From contig JACPPF010000037.1 of the NCBI GenBank assembly GCA_016191165.1, positions 1 through 64,000 on the forward strand: DNA of 64,000 nucleotides. Direction: 5' to 3'. A program made the translations under genes and the position numbers. Positions 33,572-40,249 of this stretch are shown in pieces. This stretch comes from Planctomycetota bacterium (GTDB lineage Bacteria; Planctomycetota; Planctomycetia; Gemmatales; Gemmataceae). Below the pieces are notes generated by a model. The model had not been told where the DNA came from. It made no database searches and worked only from the letters and a program-made list of their open reading frames with translations. Numbering within the stretch: the stretch's first letter is position 1; every line of letters starts with the position of its first letter.

Positions 33572-34255
33572 ATGCGAATCATCCTGGCCCTGGCCCTGGC
33601 GGTGGGGTTATCGAACCGTGGCGTCTCTGGCGCGCCTCCGGTCAAGATCGTCACGCTCGGCGATTCGATCACCCGCGGTGTCCGCGGCGGCGTCAAGGCC
33701 GAAGACACCTTTGCCTACCAACTGCAACAGTCGCTAGCCAAGGAGAATCTCAAGACCAACGTGGTGAACGTCGGCATCGGCGGCGAGCGGACGGATCAGG
33801 CCCTCAATCGGCTCGGTTCCATTCTCAAGCTTCGGCCCAGTATCGTCACGATCATGTACGGCACGAACGACAGCTACGTCGATCGCGGCGCCAAGGACGC
33901 GCGCATTTCACCCGAAGCCTTTAGAAAGAACCTCGAAAAGTTGATCGCCGATCTTCGCAAAGCCGGTGTAACCCCCATACTGATGACCGAGCCACGCTGG
34001 GGAGACAAGGCAGGCAAGAACGGCGTCGGCGAACATCCCAACCTGCGCCTGGAACGCTATGTGAAGGTCTGCCGCGAGGTGGCCGTCAAAACCAAGACAC
34101 CGCTGGTCGATCACTTCGCCCACTGGACGGCGGCCAACAGCAAGGGCACCGACATCGGCACGTGGACGACCGATCAATGCCACCCGAACCCGCGCGGCCA
34201 CGCCGAAATCACCAAACTCATGCTTCCCACCGTGCGCGGCGCACTCAGAAAATGA
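33572..34255 (+). CDS. secreted SGNH/GDSL hydrolase
   Basis: The start at 33572 is supported by AAGGGGG and opens a signal peptide (MRIILALALAVGLSNRGVSG). The 227-residue enzyme has block I TLGDSITRG (Ser nucleophile), block II GIGGERT (Gly), block III GTNDSY (Asn) and block V DQCHPNPRGH (Asp and His). It hydrolyses esters in the periplasm, probably acetyl groups on polysaccharides, although lysophospholipase-like activity is possible. It is in a run of three co-directional genes with the deacetylase and the RraA-like gene. A family B hairpin follows its stop at 34267-34291. Confidence 0.95.
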   Translation: MRIILALALAVGLSNRGVSGAPPVKIVTLGDSITRGVRGGVKAEDTFAYQLQQSLAKENLKTNVVNVGIGGERTDQALNRLGSILKLRPSIVTIMYGTNDSYVDRGAKDARISPEAFRKNLEKLIADLRKAGVTPILMTEPRWGDKAGKNGVGEHPNLRLERYVKVCREVAVKTKTPLVDHFAHWTAANSKGTDIGTWTTDQCHPNPRGHAEITKLMLPTVRGALRK

Positions 34256-34266
34256 TTCGCGAAGCC

Positions 34267-34291
34267 CGCGGGTAAGCGCAGCGAACCCGCG
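34267..34291. repeat. hairpin repeat, family B
   Basis: A 7-bp stem (CGCGGGT/ACCCGCG) encloses AAGCGCAGCGA, which differs from the other family B loops only at the first base. It lies between the SGNH gene and the RraA-like gene, 12 bases after the former's stop. Confidence 0.75.
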
Positions 34292-34312
34292 CGATCCGGA
34301 TTCAGGAATACC

Positions 34313-34963
34313 ATGACCATCACTGTCGACCAGATGCGCGAATCCTTCTACAGCGCAGTCGTTTGCGACGCGCTGGACGCCGCGGGTTTTCCGCGCCAGT
34401 CGCCGCGCGTCCAGCTTCGGCCCCTGACAGGGTCTGGCGTTCTCGTCGGCCGTTGCAAGACCACGCTGTGGGCGGACATGGCCCATGCCGATCCGAACCC
34501 GTATGAACTGGAACTGCGAGCGGTGGATAGTTGCGAGCCGGACAACGTCCTGATCGCCGCTGCCGCGGGTTCGATGCGTTCCGGCATCTGGGGCGAGTTG
34601 CTGACGACTGCCGCGCGCAATCAGGGCTGCGTCGGCGCGATCATTGACGGCGCGATCCGGGACGTGACCAAGATCCGTGCCCTGCAGTTTCCGGTTTTCG
34701 CCCTGGGCACGTGTATCTACGACAGCAAGGATCGGCAGCGCGTCATCGACATCGACGTGGTGGTCGAGATCGACGGGGTGCGATTCGAACCGGGTGATCT
34801 CGTCATCGCGGATGAGGACGGCGTGGTCGTCGTGCCGCGCGCGGTCGAGGACAAGGTCGTGCAAGCCGCCTGGGAGAAGGTCCACGCGGAGAACGCGGTG
34901 CGCGACGCGATTCGCGGCGGCATGAAGGCGACGGAAGTGTTTCGCAAATATGGCGTGTTGTAG
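34313..34963 (+). CDS. RraA-like protein (HMG aldolase/regulator family)
   Basis: The 216-residue protein carries the central RraA-fold signature GAIIDGAIRDVTKIRALQFPVFALG, in which the conserved Gly-Asp-Arg-Asp set binds metal and substrate in 4-hydroxy-4-methyl-2-oxoglutarate aldolases. GDLVIADEDGVVVVPR is the second hallmark. Family members act as class II aldolases, as RNase E regulators (RraA proper) or have unknown roles; the full active-site set here favours an enzyme. It is the last gene of the HDAC-SGNH-RraA run. A second, longer RraA-like protein lies at 46034-46786. Confidence 0.9.
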   Translation: MTITVDQMRESFYSAVVCDALDAAGFPRQSPRVQLRPLTGSGVLVGRCKTTLWADMAHADPNPYELELRAVDSCEPDNVLIAAAAGSMRSGIWGELLTTAARNQGCVGAIIDGAIRDVTKIRALQFPVFALGTCIYDSKDRQRVIDIDVVVEIDGVRFEPGDLVIADEDGVVVVPRAVEDKVVQAAWEKVHAENAVRDAIRGGMKATEVFRKYGVL

Positions 34964-35029
34964 ATCGCAAATTCCATTTCGGTGAGCGTCGGGCCACGGC
35001 GTCCGGACCCGCCCCGCGCCCTGGACGGG

Positions 35030-36025
35030 TCATTGATCTCGATGAACGACCCGCTCCGCCAGCGACTCCAGCACGGTTCGGCCCGGCGATGGGGGCAAAC
35101 AGTCGAGTTCGCGCAGTGCCGACGACGCAAACGCGTCCGCTTTGCCACGCGCGTATTCCAGTGAACCGGCCGCGTGCAACTGGGGCAAGAGGGATTCGCG
35201 CTTGTGATTGCCCGCCGCCGTCAGGATCGAACGAACGCGCAGCGCCTGCTCTGCCGGGGCCGTTTGCATTAAATGAATCACAGGCAGGGTCAGTTTCTGT
35301 TGTTCCAGATCGGTGCCAAGCGATTTGCCCGCCAGCGTTTCCTCGCCAACCAAATCGAGCAGATCATCCGCGATCTGAAACGCCATGCCGAGCGCCCGGC
35401 CATAATTCGTCAGGCATTCAACGTCCCGCTCGGGCATGTCCGCGTAAACGGCGCCGAGCTTGCAACAACAGGCGGTCAACTCGGCGGTCTTGGCATCGAT
35501 GATTTCGAGATATTCATCCTCGCTCAAATCCAGAACGCCGCGCCGGCACAGCTGATGCACTTCGCCCTCGCACAGGCGATTCGTCGATTCGCCGATGATC
35601 CGGCATGCACGCACGTCGCCCAGGGTGCTGGAAAGGTGGAAGGCGCGCGTAAAGAGAAGGTCGCCGAGCATGATGCTGGATTGATTACCCCACAGCGAGT
35701 TGACGGTCGGCACATGGCGCCGCACCGATGCGCTGTCGAGAACATCGTCGTGAACCAGCGTCGCGGTGTGGATCATCTCCACGACCGCTGCCAGTACATG
35801 ATGCTCGGGCCTCACCTTGCCGCAGGCGCGCGCGGTCAGCAGAAGGAGCGCCGGCCGCAGACGTTTGCCCTTGTAGTGCGCCAGATGAGCCAGCAAGCGA
35901 TCCACCCCGGGACGGGTGCTGTCGAGATTTTCTTGCAGAACGCGTTCGACCTCGGCCAAATCGCCGGCGATAGGAGCGAACAAAGCAGCCGCACGCGGCT
36001 TCAATGGCGTCAGCGTTGCACTCAT
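35030..36025 (-). CDS. polyprenyl diphosphate synthase
   Basis: The 331-residue enzyme has both aspartate-rich motifs of trans-isoprenyl synthases: LVHDDVLDSASVRR (DDxxD, near residue 93) and QIADDLLDLVG (near residue 218). KGKRLRPALLLLTARA and GEVHQL are also conserved. The residues ahead of the first DDxxD are small, consistent with a long-chain product (octaprenyl or similar) for the quinone side chain. Its product could feed the UbiA-type prenyltransferase at 11025. GGGCGGGAG precedes the start. It is convergent with the RraA gene and sits downstream of moaC. Confidence 0.95.
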   Translation of the reverse strand: MSATLTPLKPRAAALFAPIAGDLAEVERVLQENLDSTRPGVDRLLAHLAHYKGKRLRPALLLLTARACGKVRPEHHVLAAVVEMIHTATLVHDDVLDSASVRRHVPTVNSLWGNQSSIMLGDLLFTRAFHLSSTLGDVRACRIIGESTNRLCEGEVHQLCRRGVLDLSEDEYLEIIDAKTAELTACCCKLGAVYADMPERDVECLTNYGRALGMAFQIADDLLDLVGEETLAGKSLGTDLEQQKLTLPVIHLMQTAPAEQALRVRSILTAAGNHKRESLLPQLHAAGSLEYARGKADAFASSALRELDCLPPSPGRTVLESLAERVVHRDQ

Positions 36026-36056
36026 AAAAACTCCCGCCCGGGTTCGGCACGTCCGA

Positions 36057-36105
36057 GCCTGAAGCGTAAGCGAAGGTCACCCTTGCTTGCGCCTCAGCCC
36101 TGGAA
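36057..36105. repeat. family A repeat before the prenyl synthase gene
   Basis: The copy contains GAGCCTGAAGCGTAAGCGA and a partly complementary second arm CCTTGCTTGCGCCTCAG. It lies in the 223-base spacer between moaC and the prenyl synthase gene. Pairing is imperfect. Confidence 0.6.
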
Positions 36106-36248
36106 CATGTAGCCAATCGATCCCTTCGCGCCCGCCCACGGCAAGCGGCCAAGCGAACAACCGCAAACCGTGGGGCGCCATAACGGTCGGCCCGGGGATT
36201 TCTGAATTTTCAAATCTATTTGAATATTAGAAAGGTCGTCAAACAGCG

Positions 36249-36725
36249 TCAATCGGCGCGCGTGAAGTGTCCGCTCTTGCCGCCCGATTTTTCTTCCAGG
36301 CGGACGCGCTCGATCGTCATACCGCGATCGACCGATTTGCACATATCGTAAACCGTCAGGGCGGCAACGCTGGCGGCGGTCAAGGCCTCCATCTCCACGC
36401 CGGTGCGGCCCAAGACGCGGACGACAGCCTCGATCAGGAGGGTATCGTCTGCTTCGAAACGAAAGTCGATGGTGGCGCCCGTGATGGGGAGGGGATGACA
36501 AAGCGGAATCAACTCGCCCGTGCGTTTGGCGGCCATGATGCCCGCCAGGCGAGCGACTTCCAGGACGTCCCCCTTGGCCAGCCCTCGGTCGCGGATGAGC
36601 CGCGCGGTCGCGAGGGCCATCTTCATCCGGGCGCTGGCGCGCGCTTCACGCAGCGTCTCGGGTTTGGCGCTGGTATCCACCATGCGGCTCGCGCCGGCTT
36701 CGTCGAAGTGGGTGAGTTCGCTCAT
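36249..36725 (-). CDS. moaC: cyclic pyranopterin monophosphate synthase MoaC
   Basis: The 158-residue enzyme matches MoaC over its full length: RMVDTSAKPETLREARA at the N-terminus, KRTGELIPLCHPLPITG, and EALTAASVAALTVYDMCKSVDRGMTI. It converts 3',8-cyclo-GTP to cyclic pyranopterin monophosphate, the second step in molybdenum cofactor synthesis. Its start ATG overlaps the stop of the upstream YdjY lipoprotein gene as ATGA (36725-36722), so translation is probably coupled. No moaA is present in the window. Confidence 0.97.
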   Translation of the reverse strand: MSELTHFDEAGASRMVDTSAKPETLREARASARMKMALATARLIRDRGLAKGDVLEVARLAGIMAAKRTGELIPLCHPLPITGATIDFRFEADDTLLIEAVVRVLGRTGVEMEALTAASVAALTVYDMCKSVDRGMTIERVRLEEKSGGKSGHFTRAD

Positions 36726-37534
36726 TTCTTCTTCTTGGCCACCGGTTCCAGCACGAGGGTTACCGGCGTGCCCTTGGCCGGGATGCGCTCGGTGTGGGCC
36801 TCGAATGCCAGATCGTCGTTATCCTTGGTGCTGACGAACGGAACATCGAGGCAGGACGTCTCAAAATTGACGACGCTGATCATATCGCCGACGTTGGCCC
36901 CGTAGTAGGGTTTCTTCTTATCCTCCGGATTCGGCGTCAACGTGCTGCCGGCGAAGACCCAGTCCGTGGGAAAATCCTTCTTCGTTTTGAAGCTACGAAT
37001 CCATTGCTGGGCGGGCACACGTACGTCTTTCCCCTTGACCTTGTATTCAAGATAGATCTTGATCAACGTGCCGGTCGGGGCAGTGACTTTCGGCCGAAAT
37101 TGCACCGGCGTGCCCGCCTCCGCGCCGGCGAGGGTCAACGCCAGGTGAAGTTCGCGGCCATCGATGTCGGCGGCCAGGACGGCCTCGTGTTCCTTGGTGC
37201 GTTTCTTCGTCAAGAGTTGTTCGAGCAGCCCCTTGCGCAAGCACACCTCGGCCTCGATGCGGACGCGGCGCTTGGCGCCATCGATTTCCAGGGACACATT
37301 TTTGCCCACGGGAACGCGCTTGACCTTGGACGCCGCCTTCGGCTCCGCCTTTTTTTCGCCGGCTTGCTCGTGAACTTCCGAGGAGACCTCTTCGGTTCTC
37401 GGCACACAGCCGATTAGCGCCGGCGCCAGCAGGAATGCAATCCCGATCGCAAGATTTTGCGACGTTGCGCGGAAGCGTTGCCAACGGCGCTTCTGCGAGA
37501 CGTCGCCAACCTGGCTTTTAACTTTTCGATGCAT
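36722..37534 (-). CDS. YdjY-domain lipoprotein
   Basis: The 270-residue product has a long N-terminal region with a hydrophobic segment ending in APALIGC, which fits a lipobox, so the mature form starts near Cys43. The domain from about residue 75 (VSLEIDGAKRRVRIEAEVCLRKGLLEQLL, KEHEAVLAADIDGRELHLALTLAG, GANVGDMISVVNFETSCLDVP) is a YdjY-type domain common in planctomycetes. Its function is unknown; it has been linked with iron-sulfur and cofactor genes only by genomic position. It is 21 bases downstream of citrate synthase and overlaps moaC by 4 bases. Confidence 0.85.
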   Translation of the reverse strand: MHRKVKSQVGDVSQKRRWQRFRATSQNLAIGIAFLLAPALIGCVPRTEEVSSEVHEQAGEKKAEPKAASKVKRVPVGKNVSLEIDGAKRRVRIEAEVCLRKGLLEQLLTKKRTKEHEAVLAADIDGRELHLALTLAGAEAGTPVQFRPKVTAPTGTLIKIYLEYKVKGKDVRVPAQQWIRSFKTKKDFPTDWVFAGSTLTPNPEDKKKPYYGANVGDMISVVNFETSCLDVPFVSTKDNDDLAFEAHTERIPAKGTPVTLVLEPVAKKKK

Positions 37535-37555
37535 GAGTGAAACTCCTGTAAACGG

Positions 37556-38689
37556 TTAACCGCGTTCCGCAATCGCTCGCACTTGCCGTTCCTCGGGCCC
37601 GGTGTAGAGCCCGCGTGGCCGCATGATGCGATTGCGCGCCAGTTGTTCGATCACGTGCGCCGCCCAGCCGGTGACGCGCGAGGCGACGAAGAACGGCGTG
37701 TAGAGCGACACCTCCAATCCCATCGCGTGATACAGCCGCCCGGCCGGCCAATCGAGATTTGGGAAAAGGTTCTTCTCGGTCTCCATCACCTTTTCGATGA
37801 TCTCGGCCGCCGTTTCCCACTGCGTCGTGCCGGCGCGCTGGGCCGCCTGTTTGGCGTATTCCTTGAGCACGCGAGCTCGAACGTCGCCGTGTTTGTAAAC
37901 GCGATGCCCGAAGCCCATCACTTTATGCTTGCGTGCGAGTGCGTCGCGGATCCACTTCTCGGCCTGGTCAGGTCCGCCGGTCGCGAGCAGGAGGTCCATC
38001 ACTTTCTCGTTGGCCCCGCCGTGCAGCGGCCCCTTGAGCGCGCCAATCGCGCCGACGATGCTCGCGTGCATGTCGGCCTCGGTCGAGCAGATCACGCGCG
38101 CGGCAAACGTCGAGGCGTTGAACTCGTGTTCCGCGTAGAGGATCAGCGACACGTCGAACGCCTTCGTGTCAAACGCATCCGGCGCCCTGCCGCTCAGCAT
38201 GAACAACATGTTGGCGGCGAAACCAAGCTCCGATTTCGGCGCCACGACCGCCTGACCCTTCGTCGCGCGATAATACTCCGCGATGATCAGCGGAATCTGG
38301 GCCAGCAGGCGCTCAGCCTTGCGCAGATTGGCGGCGGCGCCATTGTCGCCGAGGTCCGGATCGTAATGCGCCAGCATGCTGACGCCAGTGCGCAGCACAT
38401 CCATCGGCACCGCGTCCTTTGGCAGCTTCGTCAGCAACTCGCTCAAGGCAGCAGGCAACTTCTGTGCCGTGGCCAATCGATTGTTGAAATCGGCGAGTTG
38501 CGCCGTGGTCGGGAGTTCGCCGTGCAGGAGCAGGAAAGCGACCTCGTCGAAGCTGGTTTTCTCCGCCAGTTCGACAACGGGGTAGCCGCGATAGCGCAGC
38601 CCGCCGGCGATGGTGGAGATGGCCGTCTCGCCGGCGATGACGCCTTCGAGGCCAGGGGAGTAGGTTTCGGTGGGGGTGGTCATGGTCAT
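37556..38689 (-). CDS. citrate synthase (type I-like, short form)
   Basis: The chosen start 38689 (MTMTTPTETYSPGLEGVIAG) gives 377 residues, the usual length for the short citrate/2-methylcitrate synthases; 38683 is also possible. Active-site blocks are GPLHGGANEKVMDLL (His near 223), MGFGHRVYKHGDVRA (near 261) and the terminal R-rich segment. It condenses oxaloacetate and acetyl-CoA, or propionyl-CoA if it is a methylcitrate synthase. The open frame continues upstream without a stop to 38986, into the remains of a PIN toxin gene, which is described separately. Because a weak SD is seen only before the internal ATGs (GAGCAGAAG), the internal start is more likely than a fusion. Confidence 0.93.
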   Translation of the reverse strand: MTMTTPTETYSPGLEGVIAGETAISTIAGGLRYRGYPVVELAEKTSFDEVAFLLLHGELPTTAQLADFNNRLATAQKLPAALSELLTKLPKDAVPMDVLRTGVSMLAHYDPDLGDNGAAANLRKAERLLAQIPLIIAEYYRATKGQAVVAPKSELGFAANMLFMLSGRAPDAFDTKAFDVSLILYAEHEFNASTFAARVICSTEADMHASIVGAIGALKGPLHGGANEKVMDLLLATGGPDQAEKWIRDALARKHKVMGFGHRVYKHGDVRARVLKEYAKQAAQRAGTTQWETAAEIIEKVMETEKNLFPNLDWPAGRLYHAMGLEVSLYTPFFVASRVTGWAAHVIEQLARNRIMRPRGLYTGPEERQVRAIAERG

Positions 38690-39096
38690 CTTCTGCTCGG
38701 GTGGCAAATGCCAGAGGATGGGTACGACTCCGGCGTTCGTGATGTTCACATCCCGCGTCAAGAGCGATGCTTCAACGCCATTGCTCCGCAGTTGCAGAAC
38801 GGTGGCGACAATCAACCGATCGTGCATCTCTTCTATCGTTCTCAACGTCAACGAAAGATCGAGGATCGTCCGGTCCATCGGCACGATCACCAATCGCCGA
38901 TCCGCATCGACCTCAAGAAGTAGGTCGTGAACAGACGGAATTACGCAGCGTCTTTTCTCCACGACCCACCAAGCCTCGGCCAATGCAGCGTGCTGGAGGG
39001 CTTCTCAATCGCTCGTTCGGCCGCCTGGCCGAGTCGGGGGTTTCCTTCAAGAAACCAGACCAACGCATGAGCGTCAACGACGAAATCGCGGGCCAT
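38690..39096 (-). pseudogene. frameshifted PIN-domain (VapC-type) toxin
   Basis: The 5' part begins at ATG 39096, one base after the antitoxin stop, and encodes ARDFVVDAHALVWFLEGNP, the first PIN block with its Asp. The frame is lost at 38988-38986, and the rest of the domain continues in another frame: LAEAWWVVEKRR, VIVPMDRTILDLSL, EMHDRLIVATVLQL and LLTRDVNITNAGVVPILW. About four or five residues of the usual strand before LAEAWW are missing, so a small out-of-frame deletion is the likely cause. The original stop is also gone: the second frame reads straight on into citrate synthase. PIN toxins are RNases, and this copy should be inactive. Confidence 0.88.
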
Positions 39097-39097
39097 C

Positions 39098-39322
39098 CTA
39101 CTTTTCCCATTCCTTTTTCCCTCGCCAGTCGGCGATGCGAAAGTCATCCTCCGTCGAAAGCGTACCCGCGGAATATTTGCCGAACTGCATCTGGCTCGAT
39201 GGCTTTTTTTCCTCGCCTTCCTCAATCACGATGACGCGTACCTTCCCGTCACGAATGCCGACAGGCGTTTGCAGAAGTTCTATTTTTCCTTGGGCATAGA
39301 TACCAGGCACGATCGCAGTCAT
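39098..39322 (-). CDS. VapB-like antitoxin for the broken PIN toxin
   Basis: The 74-residue protein (start 39322, with GAGGGA upstream) begins MTAIVPGIYAQGKIELLQTP and has VRVIVIEEGEE in the middle, a small beta-rich DNA-binding fold of the type often paired with PIN toxins (AF2212/AbrB-like). The C-terminal tail STEDDFRIADWRGKKEWEK would wrap the toxin. Its stop lies one base before the toxin start, the normal TA layout. With the toxin frameshifted it is now a solo antitoxin, possibly still repressing its own promoter. Confidence 0.8.
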   Translation of the reverse strand: MTAIVPGIYAQGKIELLQTPVGIRDGKVRVIVIEEGEEKKPSSQMQFGKYSAGTLSTEDDFRIADWRGKKEWEK

Positions 39323-39409
39323 GGCAATTTCCCTCAAAAAACTGCGTCACGACGACGTCTCGGTAACGCTCGCATGCCGCCTCGCGATCGCTAGACCGCA
39401 AGCGGCGGG

Positions 39410-39451
39410 TCAAAACAACTGTTTAATCACGCGCCCGCCGACGGTGGAGGC
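39410..39451 (-). pseudogene. remnant of a DUF1501 gene 3' end
   Basis: The minus strand encodes ASTVGGRVIKQLF followed by TGA, which matches the end of the intact DUF1501 protein (GINIGGRVIEELF, stop at 40250). The nucleotide match is close over the last 33 bases. No further DUF1501 sequence is recognisable upstream, where the ParE remnant begins. It is either the residue of a deleted paralog or a duplicated 3' end produced when the toxin-antitoxin segment entered. Confidence 0.7.
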
Positions 39452-39648
39452 CAAGCGCCGTCGCATTCGCGCTTTGGTTGGTCACAACAGTTCCTCAAGA
39501 TTCCTCGCCCCATGCAGGACACGCTCAACGATAAGCAGGTCACCGCTTGCGCGGTAAAAAAGCAGGTACTTCCTGAAACCACGAACCAAGGCTACTCGGA
39601 GCTCGTTCAATTCTAGCGAGGTTTCCACCTCAGACCAAAGCAACCCAC

Positions 39649-39721
39649 GCATACTAGCCCGAAGCGTAAGCGAGGGATCGCTTGCAACGGAAAACCTCGC
39701 TAACGCTTCGGGCTAGTATGC
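39649..39721. mobile_element. palindromic element (family A-like) inserted in parE
   Basis: The arms at 39649-39675 and 39695-39721 pair at 26 of 27 positions (core CCCGAAGCGTAAGCGAGG, with one GTAAG/GTTAG difference) around a 19-base loop. It interrupts the ParE toxin coding region. The arm core AGCCCGAAGCGTAAGCGA is the family A theme seen elsewhere in the window. No transposase is encoded, so it would be a MITE/REP-like passenger. Confidence 0.8.
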
Positions 39722-39789
39722 AAACTTGACTCAATCGCCATGAGTTTCGCGCTAGTATGCAAACTTGACTCAATCGCCATGAGTTTCGC
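39712..39789. repeat. perfect 39-bp tandem duplication beside the parE element
   Basis: 39712-39750 and 39751-39789 are identical copies (each beginning GCTAGTATGCAAACTTGACT). The first overlaps the end of the palindromic element arm, so duplication occurred after, or together with, the insertion. Perfect identity suggests a recent event. Confidence 0.92.
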
Positions 39790-39942
39790 GGTTCAAGAAC
39801 ACTAGGCGGTCCGACTCGAATCGCGCCGCCGATTCTGGAAAATCAAGCAGGCGTCCAACTGTCTTTTCCACCGCGCCGAGGAAGCGGAGTGCGGAGCGCG
39901 GCCGATCTTGGCGAATGAGGTTGGCGATCTCGTCGATATCCC

Positions 39943-40227
39943 TCAAGGCGTTCTTTGAGTATTCTGCTTGCATGGATCCAACTCAGGGTGTTGGTCGTAA
40001 ATCTTCTGTCGGCGGGCTCGCCAAAAGGCTTCGTCGCCCGGAACTTTTGGGGAGCGCACGCCTTCGAGAAGTTTCTCCTCCAGTTCCTTCCGGTCCTGTT
40101 CGCGTTCTTGTAGTTCGCCAAGCAACGATTGAACGTAGTCGGACGATGAGGAAAAGCCCTTTTTCGTCGCCTGTTTTTCGAGGAACGTTTTTAAGCTTTC
40201 ACTCAACGGGATTTGCAATGTTTCCAT
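39943..40227 (-). CDS. ParD-type ribbon-helix-helix antitoxin
   Basis: The start at 40227 has GGAGGG 8 bases upstream. The 94-residue protein begins METLQIPLSESLKTFLEKQA, with a ribbon then helices (GFSSSSDYVQSLLGELQERE), the MetJ/Arc-type fold of ParD antitoxins. The Glu/Lys-rich C-terminus would bind the toxin. It overlaps the 5' half of the toxin by 31 bases, which is the usual ParDE layout. The toxin is interrupted, so the antitoxin appears to be an orphan. It sits 22 bases after the DUF1501 stop. Confidence 0.85.
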   Translation of the reverse strand: METLQIPLSESLKTFLEKQATKKGFSSSSDYVQSLLGELQEREQDRKELEEKLLEGVRSPKVPGDEAFWRARRQKIYDQHPELDPCKQNTQRTP

Positions 40228-40249
40228 CGTGTACCCTCCAATCGCAAAA

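Larger units (their letters stand above)
39482..39973 (-). pseudogene. ParE/RelE-type toxin split by a palindromic element
   Basis: The 5' half at 39973-39770 encodes MQAEYSKNALRDIDEIANLI and GRLLDFPESAARFESDR, the N-terminal helices of a ParE toxin, then stops. The 3' half at 39652-39482 encodes LRVALVRGFRKYLLFYRASG and IVERVLHGARNLEELL, the conserved C-terminal strands. Between them lie a hairpin element (39649-39721) and a 39-bp tandem duplication (39712-39789). The chance ATG in the hairpin keeps a 56-residue open frame for the 3' half. ParE toxins act on gyrase and RelE toxins on mRNA; neither half alone should be active. Confidence 0.88.

Noticed and set aside
37556-38983. a genuine two-domain PIN/citrate synthase enzyme
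   Set aside because: The PIN part is frameshifted and incomplete at its N-terminus, and citrate synthase has its own start codons and normal length.
39712-39789. two adjacent 39-bp copies as a minimal CRISPR
   Set aside because: There is no spacer between the copies and no cas gene nearby; it is a tandem duplication.
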